Shown here: in pieces, positions 35,055 to 44,424 of the stretch
How positions within the stretch are numbered: position 1 is the stretch's first letter
Layout: each line of letters opens with the position of its first letter
Assembly: GCF_030915385.1 (NCBI RefSeq)
Contig: NZ_CP133268.1
Span: forward strand, 3,074,001-3,138,000
DNA: 64,000 bases
Direction of reading: 5' to 3'
Source: Neobacillus sp. PS3-12
Lineage (GTDB): Bacteria > Bacillota > Bacilli > Bacillales > Cytobacillaceae
The notes under the pieces: model-generated
Told to the model about the DNA's origin: nothing
Database searches by the model: none
What the model saw: the letters and a program-made list of their open reading frames with translations, nothing else
Position numbers and translations under genes: made by a program

Positions 35055-36542
35055 TTAATCATTCCTTGTAAAATCAAACTCAAACTCGCATTCTTCCAGC
35101 GGAACCACTTTGGTTTTCCTAATGAATTTATAGCCAAGCCATAAAACAAGGAAGAACGGAATTCCTAAATAAGCTGCTATGACATTGCCCCAATCAATGT
35201 GAGGAGCGAGAAATGCCTGATAATCTTGAGCTATAGTTACGATTAAACAAACTGCAATCGCAAATATAGGTCCAAAAGGATACCATTTTGCATGGTATGG
35301 CAATTCACTCAAGCTGTGGCCTTGTGCCAGAAATGCTTTTCGGAAGCGATAATGGCTCAATGAAATTCCAAGCCAGAAAATAAAACCAGTAATCCCAATC
35401 GAATTCATTAACCACATATAAACAACGCCATCTCCGAAAATAGAGGAAAAGAAAGCAAGCATACCCACGACTGTTGTTAAAATGACGGCTGCTACTGGCA
35501 CGCCGCGCTTATTTAATCTTGCAAAGATACGAGGTGCCTGTCCTTCTTTTGCCATCGCGTATAACATCCGAGTGGATGCATATAAGCTTGAGTTGCCCGC
35601 AGATAACACAGCTGTTAAGATGACGGCGTTCATTAGGGATGCTGCAAATGCAAGACCTGCTTTTTTGAATACAAGCGTAAATGGACTAACCATTACACTA
35701 TCGCTTTGTAAATTATGATTGGTGTACGGGACAATAAGGCCGACAACGAGTATGGCGAGAACGTAAAAAAGAAGGATTCTCCAAAAAACACTTTTTATAG
35801 CCTTTGGTATATTTTTACCAGGATCTTCACTTTCTCCTGCTGCGACACCAACGATCTCAGTCCCTTGGAATGAAAATCCAGCTGCTATGAAAATGATAAA
35901 AGTACCTAACATTCCTCCAGGGAATGGTGCCTTACCGACGGTAAAGTTTTTAAAGCCGATCATCTCTCCGCCCATAATTCCAAAAATCATCAGGATACCA
36001 ACGACGATAAAGATCGTAATGGCTGCCACTTTTATAAAAGAAAACCAATATTCTCCTTCACCATAGCCTCTGACAGATAGATAATTTAACAGGAAAATAA
36101 GAACTAAGAATGATAGACTCCATAATAATGAGGGACTGTGTGGAAACCAAAATTTCATAATCATTGTCGATGCCGTTAATTCTGCAGCAATGGTCATTGC
36201 CCAGTTAAACCAATACGTCCATCCGAGTGCGAAACCAAATGCGGGGTCAATAAACTTTGTTCCGTACGTGCTAAAAGCTCCACTAGTAGGCATAAAAGCT
36301 GAAAGTTCTCCTAAACTAGTCATGACGAAATACACCATTGCTCCTACGAATGCATATGCGAATAAAGCACCACCAGGTCCGGCGGTGTGAATCGCTGCCC
36401 CGCTTCCAAGGAAAAGTCCTGTCCCAATTGCCCCTCCAATCGAGATCATCGTTAAATGCCGAGACTTCAACCCTCTTTTAAGCGTTCTTTCTTCTTGTCC
36501 TGAACTTTCCGAGACAATAATTTCCTGTTTTTGTATAGCCAT
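35055..36542 (-). CDS. Amino acid permease under RocR/sigma-54 control (LysP/RocE type)
   Basis: 495 residues, 12-helix APC permease of the amino-acid/polyamine AAT group: LKSRHLTMISIGGAIGTGLFLG (helix 1), TSGAFSTYGTKFIDPAFGFALGW, FSFQGTEIVGVAAGESEDPGKNIPKAI, SSLYASTRMLYAMAKEGQAP. Closest in feel to lysine or arginine/ornithine permeases (LysP, RocE, RocC). Its upstream region holds two RocR-type sites and a -24/-12 promoter on the same strand, so it very likely imports arginine, ornithine or a related substrate for the roc pathway. GGGAGAATGG precedes the start. Confidence 0.88.
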   Translation of the reverse strand: MAIQKQEIIVSESSGQEERTLKRGLKSRHLTMISIGGAIGTGLFLGSGAAIHTAGPGGALFAYAFVGAMVYFVMTSLGELSAFMPTSGAFSTYGTKFIDPAFGFALGWTYWFNWAMTIAAELTASTMIMKFWFPHSPSLLWSLSFLVLIFLLNYLSVRGYGEGEYWFSFIKVAAITIFIVVGILMIFGIMGGEMIGFKNFTVGKAPFPGGMLGTFIIFIAAGFSFQGTEIVGVAAGESEDPGKNIPKAIKSVFWRILLFYVLAILVVGLIVPYTNHNLQSDSVMVSPFTLVFKKAGLAFAASLMNAVILTAVLSAGNSSLYASTRMLYAMAKEGQAPRIFARLNKRGVPVAAVILTTVVGMLAFFSSIFGDGVVYMWLMNSIGITGFIFWLGISLSHYRFRKAFLAQGHSLSELPYHAKWYPFGPIFAIAVCLIVTIAQDYQAFLAPHIDWGNVIAAYLGIPFFLVLWLGYKFIRKTKVVPLEECEFEFDFTRND

Positions 36543-36589
36543 TCTCCCTTTGTCCCCTTTCTTATCTTTGAATGGTTGAAAAGTAAACA

Positions 36590-36603
36590 GTAAAGCGCTT
36601 ACA
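36590..36603. promoter_or_regulatory. cre-like site
   Basis: On the reverse strand TGTAAGCGCTTTAC matches 12 of 14 positions of the CcpA consensus TGWAANCGNTNWCA. It lies between the sigma-54 promoter and the permease start, a roadblock position for catabolite repression. Confidence 0.45.
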
Positions 36604-36692
36604 ATGTTTTAACTAAGAAAAATATTGTAAGTAGAAATGATAAAGATAGAAAGTTATTATGTAATTCGATCATTTCTGAATATTGATATTAG

Positions 36693-36711
36693 ATGCAATT
36701 TTCATACCAAT
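36693..36711 (-). promoter_or_regulatory. Sigma-54 promoter of the permease gene
   Basis: On the reverse strand TTGGTATGAAAATTGCAT matches the -24/-12 consensus, with GG and GC 12 bp apart. It is about 150 bases upstream of the permease start. Confidence 0.75.
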
Positions 36712-36749
36712 GTCATTATGTTACTAAAATATATGAAAATAGCAATATG

Positions 36750-36811
36750 TGCAAACATATTTTGCAGTTAGGTGCAAAAAATCTCAAGTAAAGTGCAAAT
36801 AAATTTTGCAC
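36750..36811. promoter_or_regulatory. RocR-type activating sites before the permease gene
   Basis: TGCAAA-CATAT-TTTGCA (36750-36766) and GTGCAAA-TAAAT-TTTGCAC (36793-36811) are perfect inverted repeats of the same form as those before rocA. An extra half-site GGTGCAAA lies at 36771. Confidence 0.78.
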
Positions 36812-36827
36812 AAAAAGGTAGTCGCAA

Positions 36828-36874
36828 ACAAGGGCACAACCAGCTGATATTAGTTGGTTATGCCCTTTTTTAAT
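36828..36874 (-). terminator. Terminator after the small 36877 gene
   Basis: GGGCACAACCA pairs with TGGTTATGCCC (one mismatch). A- and T-rich flanks on both sides make it usable in both directions. Confidence 0.6.
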
Positions 36875-36876
36875 AC

Positions 36877-37059
36877 TTAGAGGTTAATAAGCTCGTCTTG
36901 AAAGCTTTCTAATTGTTGCTGGAGAACTTCTATGTAATGCATCATGGCCATTCTTACAATAGTAGGATAATAGCGATTGTAAAGTTCTTGTTCACATTCT
37001 TCTAAATCCATCTTTTTTACTGCAATTGTCTTGTTCAATTCATTTCTATCCATACTCAT
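36877..37059 (-). CDS. Small protein of unknown function (60 residues)
   Basis: A 60-residue acidic, helical protein (MDLEECEQELYNRYY; EVLQQQLESFQDELINL) probably forming a coiled-coil hairpin. GGAGGAG about 8 bases before ATG 37059 and a terminator right after the stop support it as a real gene. I do not recognise a family. The length and helical make-up recall small Bacillus regulators such as Spo0E-like phosphatases, but their signature is not evident. Confidence 0.6.
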   Translation of the reverse strand: MSMDRNELNKTIAVKKMDLEECEQELYNRYYPTIVRMAMMHYIEVLQQQLESFQDELINL

Positions 37060-37206
37060 AAGGAAACTCCTCCACTCTCCCAAGCTATCTATATAGTTAA
37101 AGGATAGACAACTTTTTCATAGATTATACAAAAATAAAAGGCAGATGAATCGTCAGAATGAAAAGATGTATAATGAAAGAAATGGGCTGAAAAGGGAGGG
37201 CTTCAA

Positions 37207-38760
37207 TTGCTTGCTGCAGGTCAGAAGGAAATGCAAAAGATGGACCAGTATACAATGGAAAAGCTCGGTTTGCCTGGGATTGTCTTAATGGAAAATGCCG
37301 GGGCGAAGGTAGTGGAAGAAGTACTAGCGAACTCTTCATTAAAAAATCCACGGGTTGTCGTCATTGCCGAAGGAGGAAATAATGGTGGCGACGGGTTTGT
37401 GATTGCCCGCAGATTGTATGATTTGGGAATTGAGACGCTTCTTTGTTTATTGGTGGACCCTGTTCGGATTAAGGGGGATGCAAAGGTCCATTTTGATGTA
37501 TACATAAATCGAAAGCTGCCGACTTTTTATCTTCATGAAAATACTTTTGAGGCACTTCGAGACGAAATTAACCATGGAGATATCATTGTTGATGCCATTT
37601 TGGGAACCGGTGTCAATGGCCCCGTGAGAGATCCTTTTGATAAAGTAATTTCATTAATAAATGAATTTGCAGGGAAGAAAACAATTATCTCTGTCGATAT
37701 TCCTTCAGGGGTAAGCAGTGATACTGGAAAAGTCGAAGGTTGTGCTGTCAAAGCGGATAGGACCATTACCTTTGTTTTTCCTAAAAAGGGTTTTTTCTTG
37801 CTAGATGGTCCTCAATACGTTGGGGAATGGAAAGCTGTTGATATTTCGGTGCCGCCATCCGTTGTCAAAACAATAGGACTGGATTTACCTAAGTTGATTA
37901 CGGAAGAACTTGGGTCTGCATCCATTCCTGTAAGGCCTAAGCATGGTCATAAGGGAACTTTTGGACATGTTCTTGTCTTTGGGGGATCGCGTAATTTTGT
38001 CGGTGCTCCTATCTTTGCAGCAAAAGCTGCCTTATATGCAGGTGCAGGCCTGGTAACCTTGGCTGTTCCAGAAGGGATTTATCCAATGGCTGCAGCGCAA
38101 AATCCAGAATCGCTCTATTTGCCATTACCAGAAGAAGATGGATTTTTTGGGGCAGAGGCAATTGAAACCATTTCTTCGCAGCTTGCCCAATTTGACTGTA
38201 TCGCAGTTGGTCCTGGAATGGGCCGATTTCCTGGGGGAGAAGAGATGCTAAAATCCTTGTTCTCTACCCTTACAGATCAATCGGTTGTTGTTGATGCAGA
38301 TGCGCTCTTTTTACTGCGAAACAATCTGGATTTGGTACACCAGTATCAGAGGAATGTCATTTTTACTCCACATCCTGGTGAAATGGCTAGATTGTTAAAT
38401 GAAACAGTTAAGGACGTTGAAGAGAACCGTCTTGAAATCGCTAGTACATTTGCAAAAAATTATCATGTGTATTTGCTTTTGAAAGGACACCGCTCGATTA
38501 TTGCGACTCCCGATGGAGAGATTTACATCAATCCATATGGTCATGATGCGTTGGGTAAAGGGGGAAGTGGTGATGTACTGACAGGATTGACAGCATCATT
38601 CCTTGCCCAAGGTGCAACTCCGCTAGCTGCACTAATATCCGCCAGTTACTTGCATGCCAGGGCAGGGGAAGCGAAAGCAAAAACCTTATCCCATTACGGT
38701 GTAGCACCATTGGATATTATTGATGGGGTGAAGGAATTGTTATGTAAACTTGGGGGTTGA
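37207..38760 (+). CDS. nnr: Bifunctional NAD(P)HX epimerase/dehydratase
   Basis: 517 residues. The N-terminal epimerase domain (1-210) has GGNNGGDGFVIARRL and DAILGTGVNGPVRDP with SVDIPSGVSSDTG. The C-terminal ADP-dependent dehydratase domain (about 235-510) has HKGTFGHVLVFGGSRNFVGAP, TPHPGEMARLL and GKGGSGDVLTG. The enzyme repairs hydrated NADH and NADPH. The start is TTG at 37207, 5 bases after GGGAGGG. Single gene; the repeats at 38761-38880 follow it. Confidence 0.93.
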   Translation: MLAAGQKEMQKMDQYTMEKLGLPGIVLMENAGAKVVEEVLANSSLKNPRVVVIAEGGNNGGDGFVIARRLYDLGIETLLCLLVDPVRIKGDAKVHFDVYINRKLPTFYLHENTFEALRDEINHGDIIVDAILGTGVNGPVRDPFDKVISLINEFAGKKTIISVDIPSGVSSDTGKVEGCAVKADRTITFVFPKKGFFLLDGPQYVGEWKAVDISVPPSVVKTIGLDLPKLITEELGSASIPVRPKHGHKGTFGHVLVFGGSRNFVGAPIFAAKAALYAGAGLVTLAVPEGIYPMAAAQNPESLYLPLPEEDGFFGAEAIETISSQLAQFDCIAVGPGMGRFPGGEEMLKSLFSTLTDQSVVVDADALFLLRNNLDLVHQYQRNVIFTPHPGEMARLLNETVKDVEENRLEIASTFAKNYHVYLLLKGHRSIIATPDGEIYINPYGHDALGKGGSGDVLTGLTASFLAQGATPLAALISASYLHARAGEAKAKTLSHYGVAPLDIIDGVKELLCKLGG

Positions 38761-38880
38761 GAAAGAAGCGAATAAGAGCTAATCGTTCCACTTCTTAGTG
38801 GAAAAGTGAGAGAAGTGGAACGAATAGGAGCTAATCATTTCACTTCTCAGTGAAAAAGCGTTAGAAGCGGAATGAATATG
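38761..38880. repeat. Imperfect ~50-bp tandem repeats with hairpin potential
   Basis: Units starting GAAGCGAATAAGAGCTAATC, GAAGTGGAACGAATAGGAGC and GAAGCGGAATGAATATGACT follow each other at roughly 50-bp steps. Within them CGTTCCACTTC and GAAGTGGAACG pair over about 40 bases. They sit between convergent genes and may double as a terminator. Confidence 0.6.
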
Positions 38881-38898
38881 ACTCGGCACACGAACCCA

Positions 38899-40058
38899 TT
38901 ATTCATACCGAATTCTCGTCATCCCAACAACAAGGAATGTTACAGCAAAGGCAAGCAGCACACATACAGGTCCAATGATATCGGAGATGGTTCCGCCCCG
39001 TGCAATTAACTCCGTAAACCCTCTCATCGCCCATGTTTGAGGGATAAAGTCAGCAATTTTTTGCATAAAGGTTGGTACAATATCAAGCGGCCAGTAAACA
39101 CCGCCGAGCATACATGTAGCCGTAATAATCACACTTCCAAGGGCGCTCTGCTGTTCGGCTGTTTTGACAAATCCGGAAATAAACAAACCTAAACCAACAA
39201 CACATAATAACAAGGCGGACACGAGAACGGCGATCCCTGCTGCATTGCCCCATTGTACTCCAAAAAGGAGGCTTGAGGCGGCCATTAATACGCCAAATTG
39301 AATCCAGCCAATTAGAAAGAATGATAAGAAATATCCAGCCATTATTTCATATCTGGCTGTTGGTGTCGATAACAAGCGCGCCCACACCCCGCTTTTCTTG
39401 CTTCTAACAAAACCCCCGTCACACTCATCATGACAATCATCACAAACATTATCGAAAAACCAGCAGAACGAGCTGAATTGCCTCCCATTTCCTGTTTCTG
39501 TGTATTTTTTGTAACCGAAACTTTTTGAATAGCTGAAGTGGAGCCAGAACTCTGATGATCCAATTTCTTATACATCCCATCCCATGGCTGATGTGAATAG
39601 CTGCTCCATACAGTGGAAGCCTTTGTTTCAATCGCAATTTTTGAAAGGGCATTTGAAACAATTTGGTCTACCATACTTGTGCTTGTAAAATCAGCACTAT
39701 GCTTAAAATCCACTTTTGGCTGGCTATCGGCAACCAGTTTATTTTGAAATCCTTTTGGTATTTCCAAAAATCCGGTCAGTTTTTTATCTTTTACTTGTTG
39801 CACTGCTTCGTCATGACTCATTTTTTTTAGGGTAAAAAGATTGTTATCGCTTAGCGAATCATGGAAACTTTTAGACATCGTTGTGTTGTCTCCGTCAACA
39901 AATCCAATTGTCATTTTTGCTGTTGAAGAATCTCCGATTAGGCCGCCAAACAGAAGCGTGAAGAGCAAGGGCATACCAAACATCAGAATATATGACTGCG
40001 GCTTCTTTAATAGTTTTTTTAACTCAAATGAGCAAATTGCCCAGATTCTTTTCATCAT
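38899..40058 (-). pseudogene. ABC-2 type permease, one frameshift near 39393 (LnrN-like)
   Basis: An ABC exporter permease of about 387 residues: N-terminal helix (LLKKPQSYILMFGMPLLFTLLFGG), an extracytoplasmic domain of about 170 residues, then five or six helices. The frame breaks at GVLLEARKAG because one base is missing in the AAAA run (39393-39396 on this strand as TTTT); restoring it gives EARKSGVWARLLSTPTARYEIMAGYFL. The continuation is intact to the stop. It is the last gene of the kinase-regulator-ATPase-permease-permease cluster, so it pairs with the permease at 40068. Sequencing error is likelier than inactivation. Confidence 0.8.
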
Positions 40059-40067
40059 TAAGCCCCC

Positions 40068-41267
40068 TTATTTAACCTGCAATCGCCATGTTCCCAGCAT
40101 GATTGAAACAATGCCGATCAAAAGCAATACAATCATTGGTGTGGTTAATGTATTCCAGGTAGTGCCTGCCATAATATCGATAAAGCTGGATAATGCCCAT
40201 TTGTTTGGAGCAATATTGGCTACCATTTGCATTGTTTTTGGAAAAATGGTCAATGGAATCATTGAACCGCCGAGGATTGAGAATACTTGAACACCCACTC
40301 CGCCAACTGTATCTGCTGTTTTTGAACTTTTCATGATAGCTGCAAACAGCATGGCAAGACCTGAAACTGCAATCGAGTATGCCAAACCAATTAATCCTGT
40401 TTGCAGTATATTTCCGCCCCAATTCACGTGAAAAAGCAAATTTGTTACAACTAGGAATATAGTAAATTGTGCGACAACAAAATACAGATTGCCTAAAAAT
40501 TTCCCTGCTAAGATCGAAAGCTTGCTAGTTGGTGAGCTCATTAAACGGGCTAATGTTTCCGTCTCGCGCTCATTGATAATTGATTTAGCCCCATTTATAA
40601 CATTAAATAATAGGAACATCGCCGCCATGGCTGCTGCATAATACTGCATCCCGCTGACTTGTTTTTTTCCAATCGAGCTTGCTTGAACATAACCTTGATT
40701 CTGTTTAGCCAGCTGATTTAGCGAGGAGGTTAATTCACTAGCTAAGTTTTGCATTCCAACAGGTGTTAAGGTTTGTGCAGATGCTGTCAGGACTGTTTTG
40801 GTAGAAGAAGATGTAATCTCAACTCGGTTAACAAAGGTTTGTAACACTGATTCAATAATCGAGCCATTAAGTTCTTTACCAGGGTCGGTTAATAGCTTAA
40901 CCTGCTTTAACTGCCCATCCTGTAGATTCCCGCTCCATTCTTTAGGGATACTAATGCCTGCATCTATTTTTTCATCCCGCAGTAAACTCTTAAGCTCATT
41001 CTCTGACTTAACTTTCTTCACTGATACTAGTTTTTTTAAGTCTTTTCCTTTTAAAACGTCATCAACGAAAATTTTGGCAATGGCATCGTTATCCGGCTGC
41101 ACGATCCCTACAGTGGTTTTCGGGAGACTTGTTTCTGCCATTATTCCGCTCAAGGCAGTACCCAAAATTGCGGTTAAAATAATCGGGAAAAAGATCATCA
41201 TGAAAAATCCCTTTCGGTCAGTAAAGCGGATCTTGAAATCTTTCCAAGCGATAATTAAACTTTTCAT
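40068..41267 (-). CDS. ABC-2 type permease (LnrM-like)
   Basis: 399 residues: one N-terminal membrane helix (GFFMMIFFPIILTAILGTAL), a large extracytoplasmic domain (about 45-205), then about five helices including ETETLARLMSSPTSKLSILAGKFLGNLYF, a conserved motif of ABC-2 drug exporters. It overlaps the ATPase gene by 4 bases and precedes the second permease by 9 bases. With that permease it would form the membrane part of an exporter of antibiotics or lipids. The set has the same order as Bacillus subtilis lnrJKLMN (yfiJKLMN), which confers linearmycin resistance. Confidence 0.85.
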   Translation of the reverse strand: MKSLIIAWKDFKIRFTDRKGFFMMIFFPIILTAILGTALSGIMAETSLPKTTVGIVQPDNDAIAKIFVDDVLKGKDLKKLVSVKKVKSENELKSLLRDEKIDAGISIPKEWSGNLQDGQLKQVKLLTDPGKELNGSIIESVLQTFVNRVEITSSSTKTVLTASAQTLTPVGMQNLASELTSSLNQLAKQNQGYVQASSIGKKQVSGMQYYAAAMAAMFLLFNVINGAKSIINERETETLARLMSSPTSKLSILAGKFLGNLYFVVAQFTIFLVVTNLLFHVNWGGNILQTGLIGLAYSIAVSGLAMLFAAIMKSSKTADTVGGVGVQVFSILGGSMIPLTIFPKTMQMVANIAPNKWALSSFIDIMAGTTWNTLTTPMIVLLLIGIVSIMLGTWRLQVK

Positions 41268-42214
41268 AAGTTCATTCCCCCTAATCCCGTAAAAGGCCAG
41301 GTTAATTGTAAAAACAATGATTCCAGGTTAGGCTCCTGTACTTGAATAGAGGAGACCACCACGTTGTTTTTAACAGCAGCAGTTACTAATTCACCTAAAG
41401 CTTGATGGCCTGAGTTTACGAAAATTTCTATAGTCTTTTCTTCTTCATTCCCTATCACCTTTTCTGTAATTGGCAGGGAATTTATTTCATCTAATAAACT
41501 AGATTTGAAAACATTGACTTCCATTTTGATAATGGTTCCGCCGGAAAGGCGATTGCATAAATCGTCTTTCGTTCCAATGGCAATGACTTCTCCATGGTCA
41601 ATGATACCGATGCGTTCGCACAGAAATTCAACTTCCTCCATATAATGGCTCGTATAGATAATGGTCATTCCCTCTTTATTTAGCTCTTTTACAGTCTCTA
41701 ATATATGATTTCTTGATTGAGGGTCAATCCCGACTGTCGGTTCGTCCATAATTAATAATTCTGGTTTATGCATGAGGGCAGCCCCGATATTAATCCTGCG
41801 TTTCATGCCGCCTGAAAATGTTTCAATCTTGTCTTTTGCCCGGTCATGAAGCCCGACGAAATCCAATACTTCATCGGCCCTTTTTTTCACATTGCGGCCT
41901 GATAATCCGTACATTTTTCCCCAAAAAAGCAAATTATCTCTGGCAGACATGGTTGGATATAAGGCGATATCCTGGGGAACGACCCCAATCTTTCTTTTAA
42001 TCTCTAATGGACGATCCTTCACGGAAAATCCACCAACGGTAATCTCGCCCTCATTGTAGGGGAGGAGACCGCAAATCATTGAAATCGTTGTTGATTTGCC
42101 AGCCCCATTTGGCCCCAAGAGCCCAAAGGCTTCTCCTTTTTCAACTGAAAAGGTAACGCCCTTTACTACTTCTGTTTTCCCAAAGCTTTTTCTTACTCTA
42201 TTTACATGAAGCAT
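41264..42214 (-). CDS. ABC transporter ATP-binding protein (LnrL-like)
   Basis: 316 residues. Walker A GLLGPNGAGKST, Q-loop VPQD, signature FSGGMKRRINIGAAL, Walker B LLIMDEP, H-loop YTSHY, plus a C-terminal extension of about 90 residues typical of drug-export ATPases (DrrA/LnrL type). AAGGAG precedes the ATG. It is the first gene of the exporter operon, separated from the regulator gene upstream by a terminator and a promoter region with TATAAG- and TATAAT-like -10 candidates at about 42245-42265. Confidence 0.9.
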   Translation of the reverse strand: MLHVNRVRKSFGKTEVVKGVTFSVEKGEAFGLLGPNGAGKSTTISMICGLLPYNEGEITVGGFSVKDRPLEIKRKIGVVPQDIALYPTMSARDNLLFWGKMYGLSGRNVKKRADEVLDFVGLHDRAKDKIETFSGGMKRRINIGAALMHKPELLIMDEPTVGIDPQSRNHILETVKELNKEGMTIIYTSHYMEEVEFLCERIGIIDHGEVIAIGTKDDLCNRLSGGTIIKMEVNVFKSSLLDEINSLPITEKVIGNEEEKTIEIFVNSGHQALGELVTAAVKNNVVVSSIQVQEPNLESLFLQLTWPFTGLGGMNL

Positions 42215-42298
42215 ATTTGCCCAACTCCTTGCTCTTTGTTTATAGTCATATCTTATAATGAATCCCTTTTTATTCCATCTGTCTTGCGATAGAATCTA

Positions 42299-42340
42299 AA
42301 AAAACGGGACAACCATATTTGAGTTGTCCCGTTGTCGATC
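42299..42340 (-). terminator. Terminator between the regulator and exporter genes
   Basis: CGGGACAAC/GTTGTCCCG (42305-42331), perfect 9-bp stem with seven T on the reverse strand. It separates kinase-regulator transcription from the ABC genes. Confidence 0.88.
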
Positions 42341-42353
42341 CATATGCTAAAAG

Positions 42354-43025
42354 TCATGTCTCAAAAGTAGTGATCCCATAACGGACGGCAAATATAGCGG
42401 CCTGTGTGCGATCTCTTAACTCCAATTTACTTATGATATTGGATACATGATTTTTTACTGTTCCTTCAGTGATAAATAGTTTATCAGCCATTTCTTTATT
42501 GCTGCAGCCATGACCTAATTGAACTAACACTTCCCGTTCCCGTTCCGTTAATTCTTTAATACTGTTTGGTGCTTGAAGTGAATTCTTCTGGGTTTCAAGT
42601 TCATTTGTTCTTTTTAACTCTTTTAATACTTGTGTTGTTAATTCAGGTGGCAGTACCACTCCACCTGCATAAACCGTCATGATTGCTTGGACAATGGTAT
42701 CTGTTGGCATATCCTTGAGAAGATACCCACTTGCTCCTTCTTCCAAAGCTTCAAAAATCAGCTCGCTATCTTTAAATGTCGTTAACATTAATACCTTAAC
42801 ATTTGGCAGGTGCTTACTGATCAACTTTGTTCCTTCAACGCCATTTATGTTTGGCATGCGTATGTCCATTAATACTAAGTCGACACCAAGTTCTTTGGCT
42901 TTTTCAAATGCTTCCTGGCCATTTTTTGCAGTCCCCGCCACATTGATTTCTGAGCGTAAGTTTAAAATAGTGGCCAGTCCGTCTCTCATTAATTCTTGGT
43001 CATCTGCGATAAGAATATTGATCAT
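42354..43025 (-). CDS. NarL/LuxR-family response regulator (LnrK-like)
   Basis: 223 residues. Receiver with acidic pair ADDQE, phospho-acceptor Asp in VDLVLMDIRMP (about D54) and Lys in GYLLKDMP; LuxR-type helix-turn-helix at the C-terminus (LTEREREVLVQLGHGCSNKEMADKLFITEGTVKNHVSNI). It overlaps the kinase gene by 4 bases. As the partner of the adjacent DesK-like kinase it probably switches on the ABC exporter downstream, as LnrK does in Bacillus subtilis. Confidence 0.9.
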   Translation of the reverse strand: MINILIADDQELMRDGLATILNLRSEINVAGTAKNGQEAFEKAKELGVDLVLMDIRMPNINGVEGTKLISKHLPNVKVLMLTTFKDSELIFEALEEGASGYLLKDMPTDTIVQAIMTVYAGGVVLPPELTTQVLKELKRTNELETQKNSLQAPNSIKELTEREREVLVQLGHGCSNKEMADKLFITEGTVKNHVSNIISKLELRDRTQAAIFAVRYGITTFET

Positions 43026-44239
43026 TGTGTCCCCCTTAAACTCCAGTGAAATGTTTTGATCGGCAACTCCACTTTTACCTTAAATCCTTTTCCTGCATTA
43101 CTTTCATATTGGATGGACCCGCCATGCTCTAACACTCTTTCGCGCATATTAACGAGACCAAAGCCTGGTTGTACCTTTTTAACACCAATTCCATTATCAT
43201 CTATTGATATCCCGATAAAATCAGGCTGGCAATCAATACGAGCGTGGCATTGGGATGCATCCCCATGACGTTTAGAGTTAGTGAGTGATTCCTGGATGAT
43301 GCGAATAATGGTCGGCTGCAGGGAAGTAGGGGTTTTCGCAAGATCACCGGTTATGTCTAGCGACACCTGAACCTTGGTCATTTCGGAAAACTCTTCTAAT
43401 ATATTTTGAATGCGTGCTAAAAAGGTTGTATTGATTCCGTCATCCTCACGTAAAGTCCTGACGGAGGTCCGAATTTCCTCTAAGGCTTCTCTTGTGAGTT
43501 TCTCGCATACTTGAATTGTTTCCTTGCTTTTATCAGCATTGAGTGCCATGATTTCACGTGCCAGCTGCAGTTGGACAATTAGAGCAGTCATCTTATGTCC
43601 AACCGTATCGTGGATTTCTCTTGCGATTTCGTTTCGCTCCCGAATAACGGTCAATTCTTCAACTTGTTCTGAGTAGAGTCTGAGCTGATCATGAACGCTG
43701 GATAATTCTTGATGGGATTTACTTAAGAGTTGATATTGGTTGGCTACTGTTTCCCTTGCTGAATGAAGCTTTCTTATTAGACTGCCTACTCCAGCACAGA
43801 ATACAATAAACATAAAATTCACTATGTTACTAGGTAGATCAAAGTGATGGGTTTTTGTATAAGTGAAATACAAGATGAAACTCCAAATCAGGAAAAATAA
43901 GAAGGTATATGTATAATGGACTGATTTTTGGTCTGTCATAATAAATAGAGTAACAGCAAGGATTCCAAACATAATTAAGTACAAATCAGCTTGGCCGGCA
44001 AACAGTACCCCATAACAGGCAATTAATACTAAATCGATAGCGAGTAACCACTTATGATAGGGGACCAATTGGGAAGAAAACTGCAGAAAGTGATTACCGA
44101 TTAATAAAATCATGGCCATAATCACAAAGATTTTTCGCCAAAGATCACCGTCCCCGCATAGGGAATAATAAATAGCCCCTAAAATGATAAACGTGAAAAT
44201 CCTGGTTAAACTCAACAGGCTAAAAGGCGGTCTTAACAA
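43022..44239 (-). CDS. Membrane histidine kinase, HisKA_3 type (LnrJ-like)
   Basis: 405 residues. About five or six N-terminal membrane helices (10-165) without a large outer loop, a coiled coil (about 165-205), the dimerisation/phospho-acceptor segment EIAREIHDTVGHKMTAL (phosphorylated His about 219), and an HATPase domain with DNGIGV and GFGLVNMRERV. Intramembrane-sensing kinases of this kind detect membrane-active compounds. The whole set (kinase, regulator, ATPase, two permeases) matches the order of the lnr operon. Linearmycin or other polyene-like compounds are a plausible but unproven trigger. Confidence 0.88.
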   Translation of the reverse strand: MLRPPFSLLSLTRIFTFIILGAIYYSLCGDGDLWRKIFVIMAMILLIGNHFLQFSSQLVPYHKWLLAIDLVLIACYGVLFAGQADLYLIMFGILAVTLFIMTDQKSVHYTYTFLFFLIWSFILYFTYTKTHHFDLPSNIVNFMFIVFCAGVGSLIRKLHSARETVANQYQLLSKSHQELSSVHDQLRLYSEQVEELTVIRERNEIAREIHDTVGHKMTALIVQLQLAREIMALNADKSKETIQVCEKLTREALEEIRTSVRTLREDDGINTTFLARIQNILEEFSEMTKVQVSLDITGDLAKTPTSLQPTIIRIIQESLTNSKRHGDASQCHARIDCQPDFIGISIDDNGIGVKKVQPGFGLVNMRERVLEHGGSIQYESNAGKGFKVKVELPIKTFHWSLRGTQ

Positions 44240-44372
44240 AGTGATATTCCCCCTTGAAGTGGATGGAAGTGTAAGTATATTTTACCATTTATAAACAGTT
44301 GTAGGAAAATTTTTAGAAGGTTAATAGGGTTTTGAATACATTTTATTTCAGATAAATTTTTACAAAAAGGAA

Positions 44373-44403
44373 TTGACCTTCACGTTACGTAAAGGTGTAT
44401 CGT
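44373..44403 (+). promoter_or_regulatory. MerR-type promoter with 19-bp spacer
   Basis: TTGACC (-35, 44373) and TATCGT (-10, 44398) are 19 bp apart. The spacer is filled by CCTTCACGT-T-ACGTAAAGG (44377-44395), an inverted repeat with one mismatch. Overlong spacers with a central dyad are the hallmark of MerR-family autoregulated promoters. Confidence 0.8.
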
Positions 44404-44424
44404 GTGAATAGGGGGTTATCAAAG

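Noticed and set aside
38761..38880. Possible CRISPR array
   Set aside because: Only about three imperfect units, no constant repeat with unique spacers, and no cas genes in the window.
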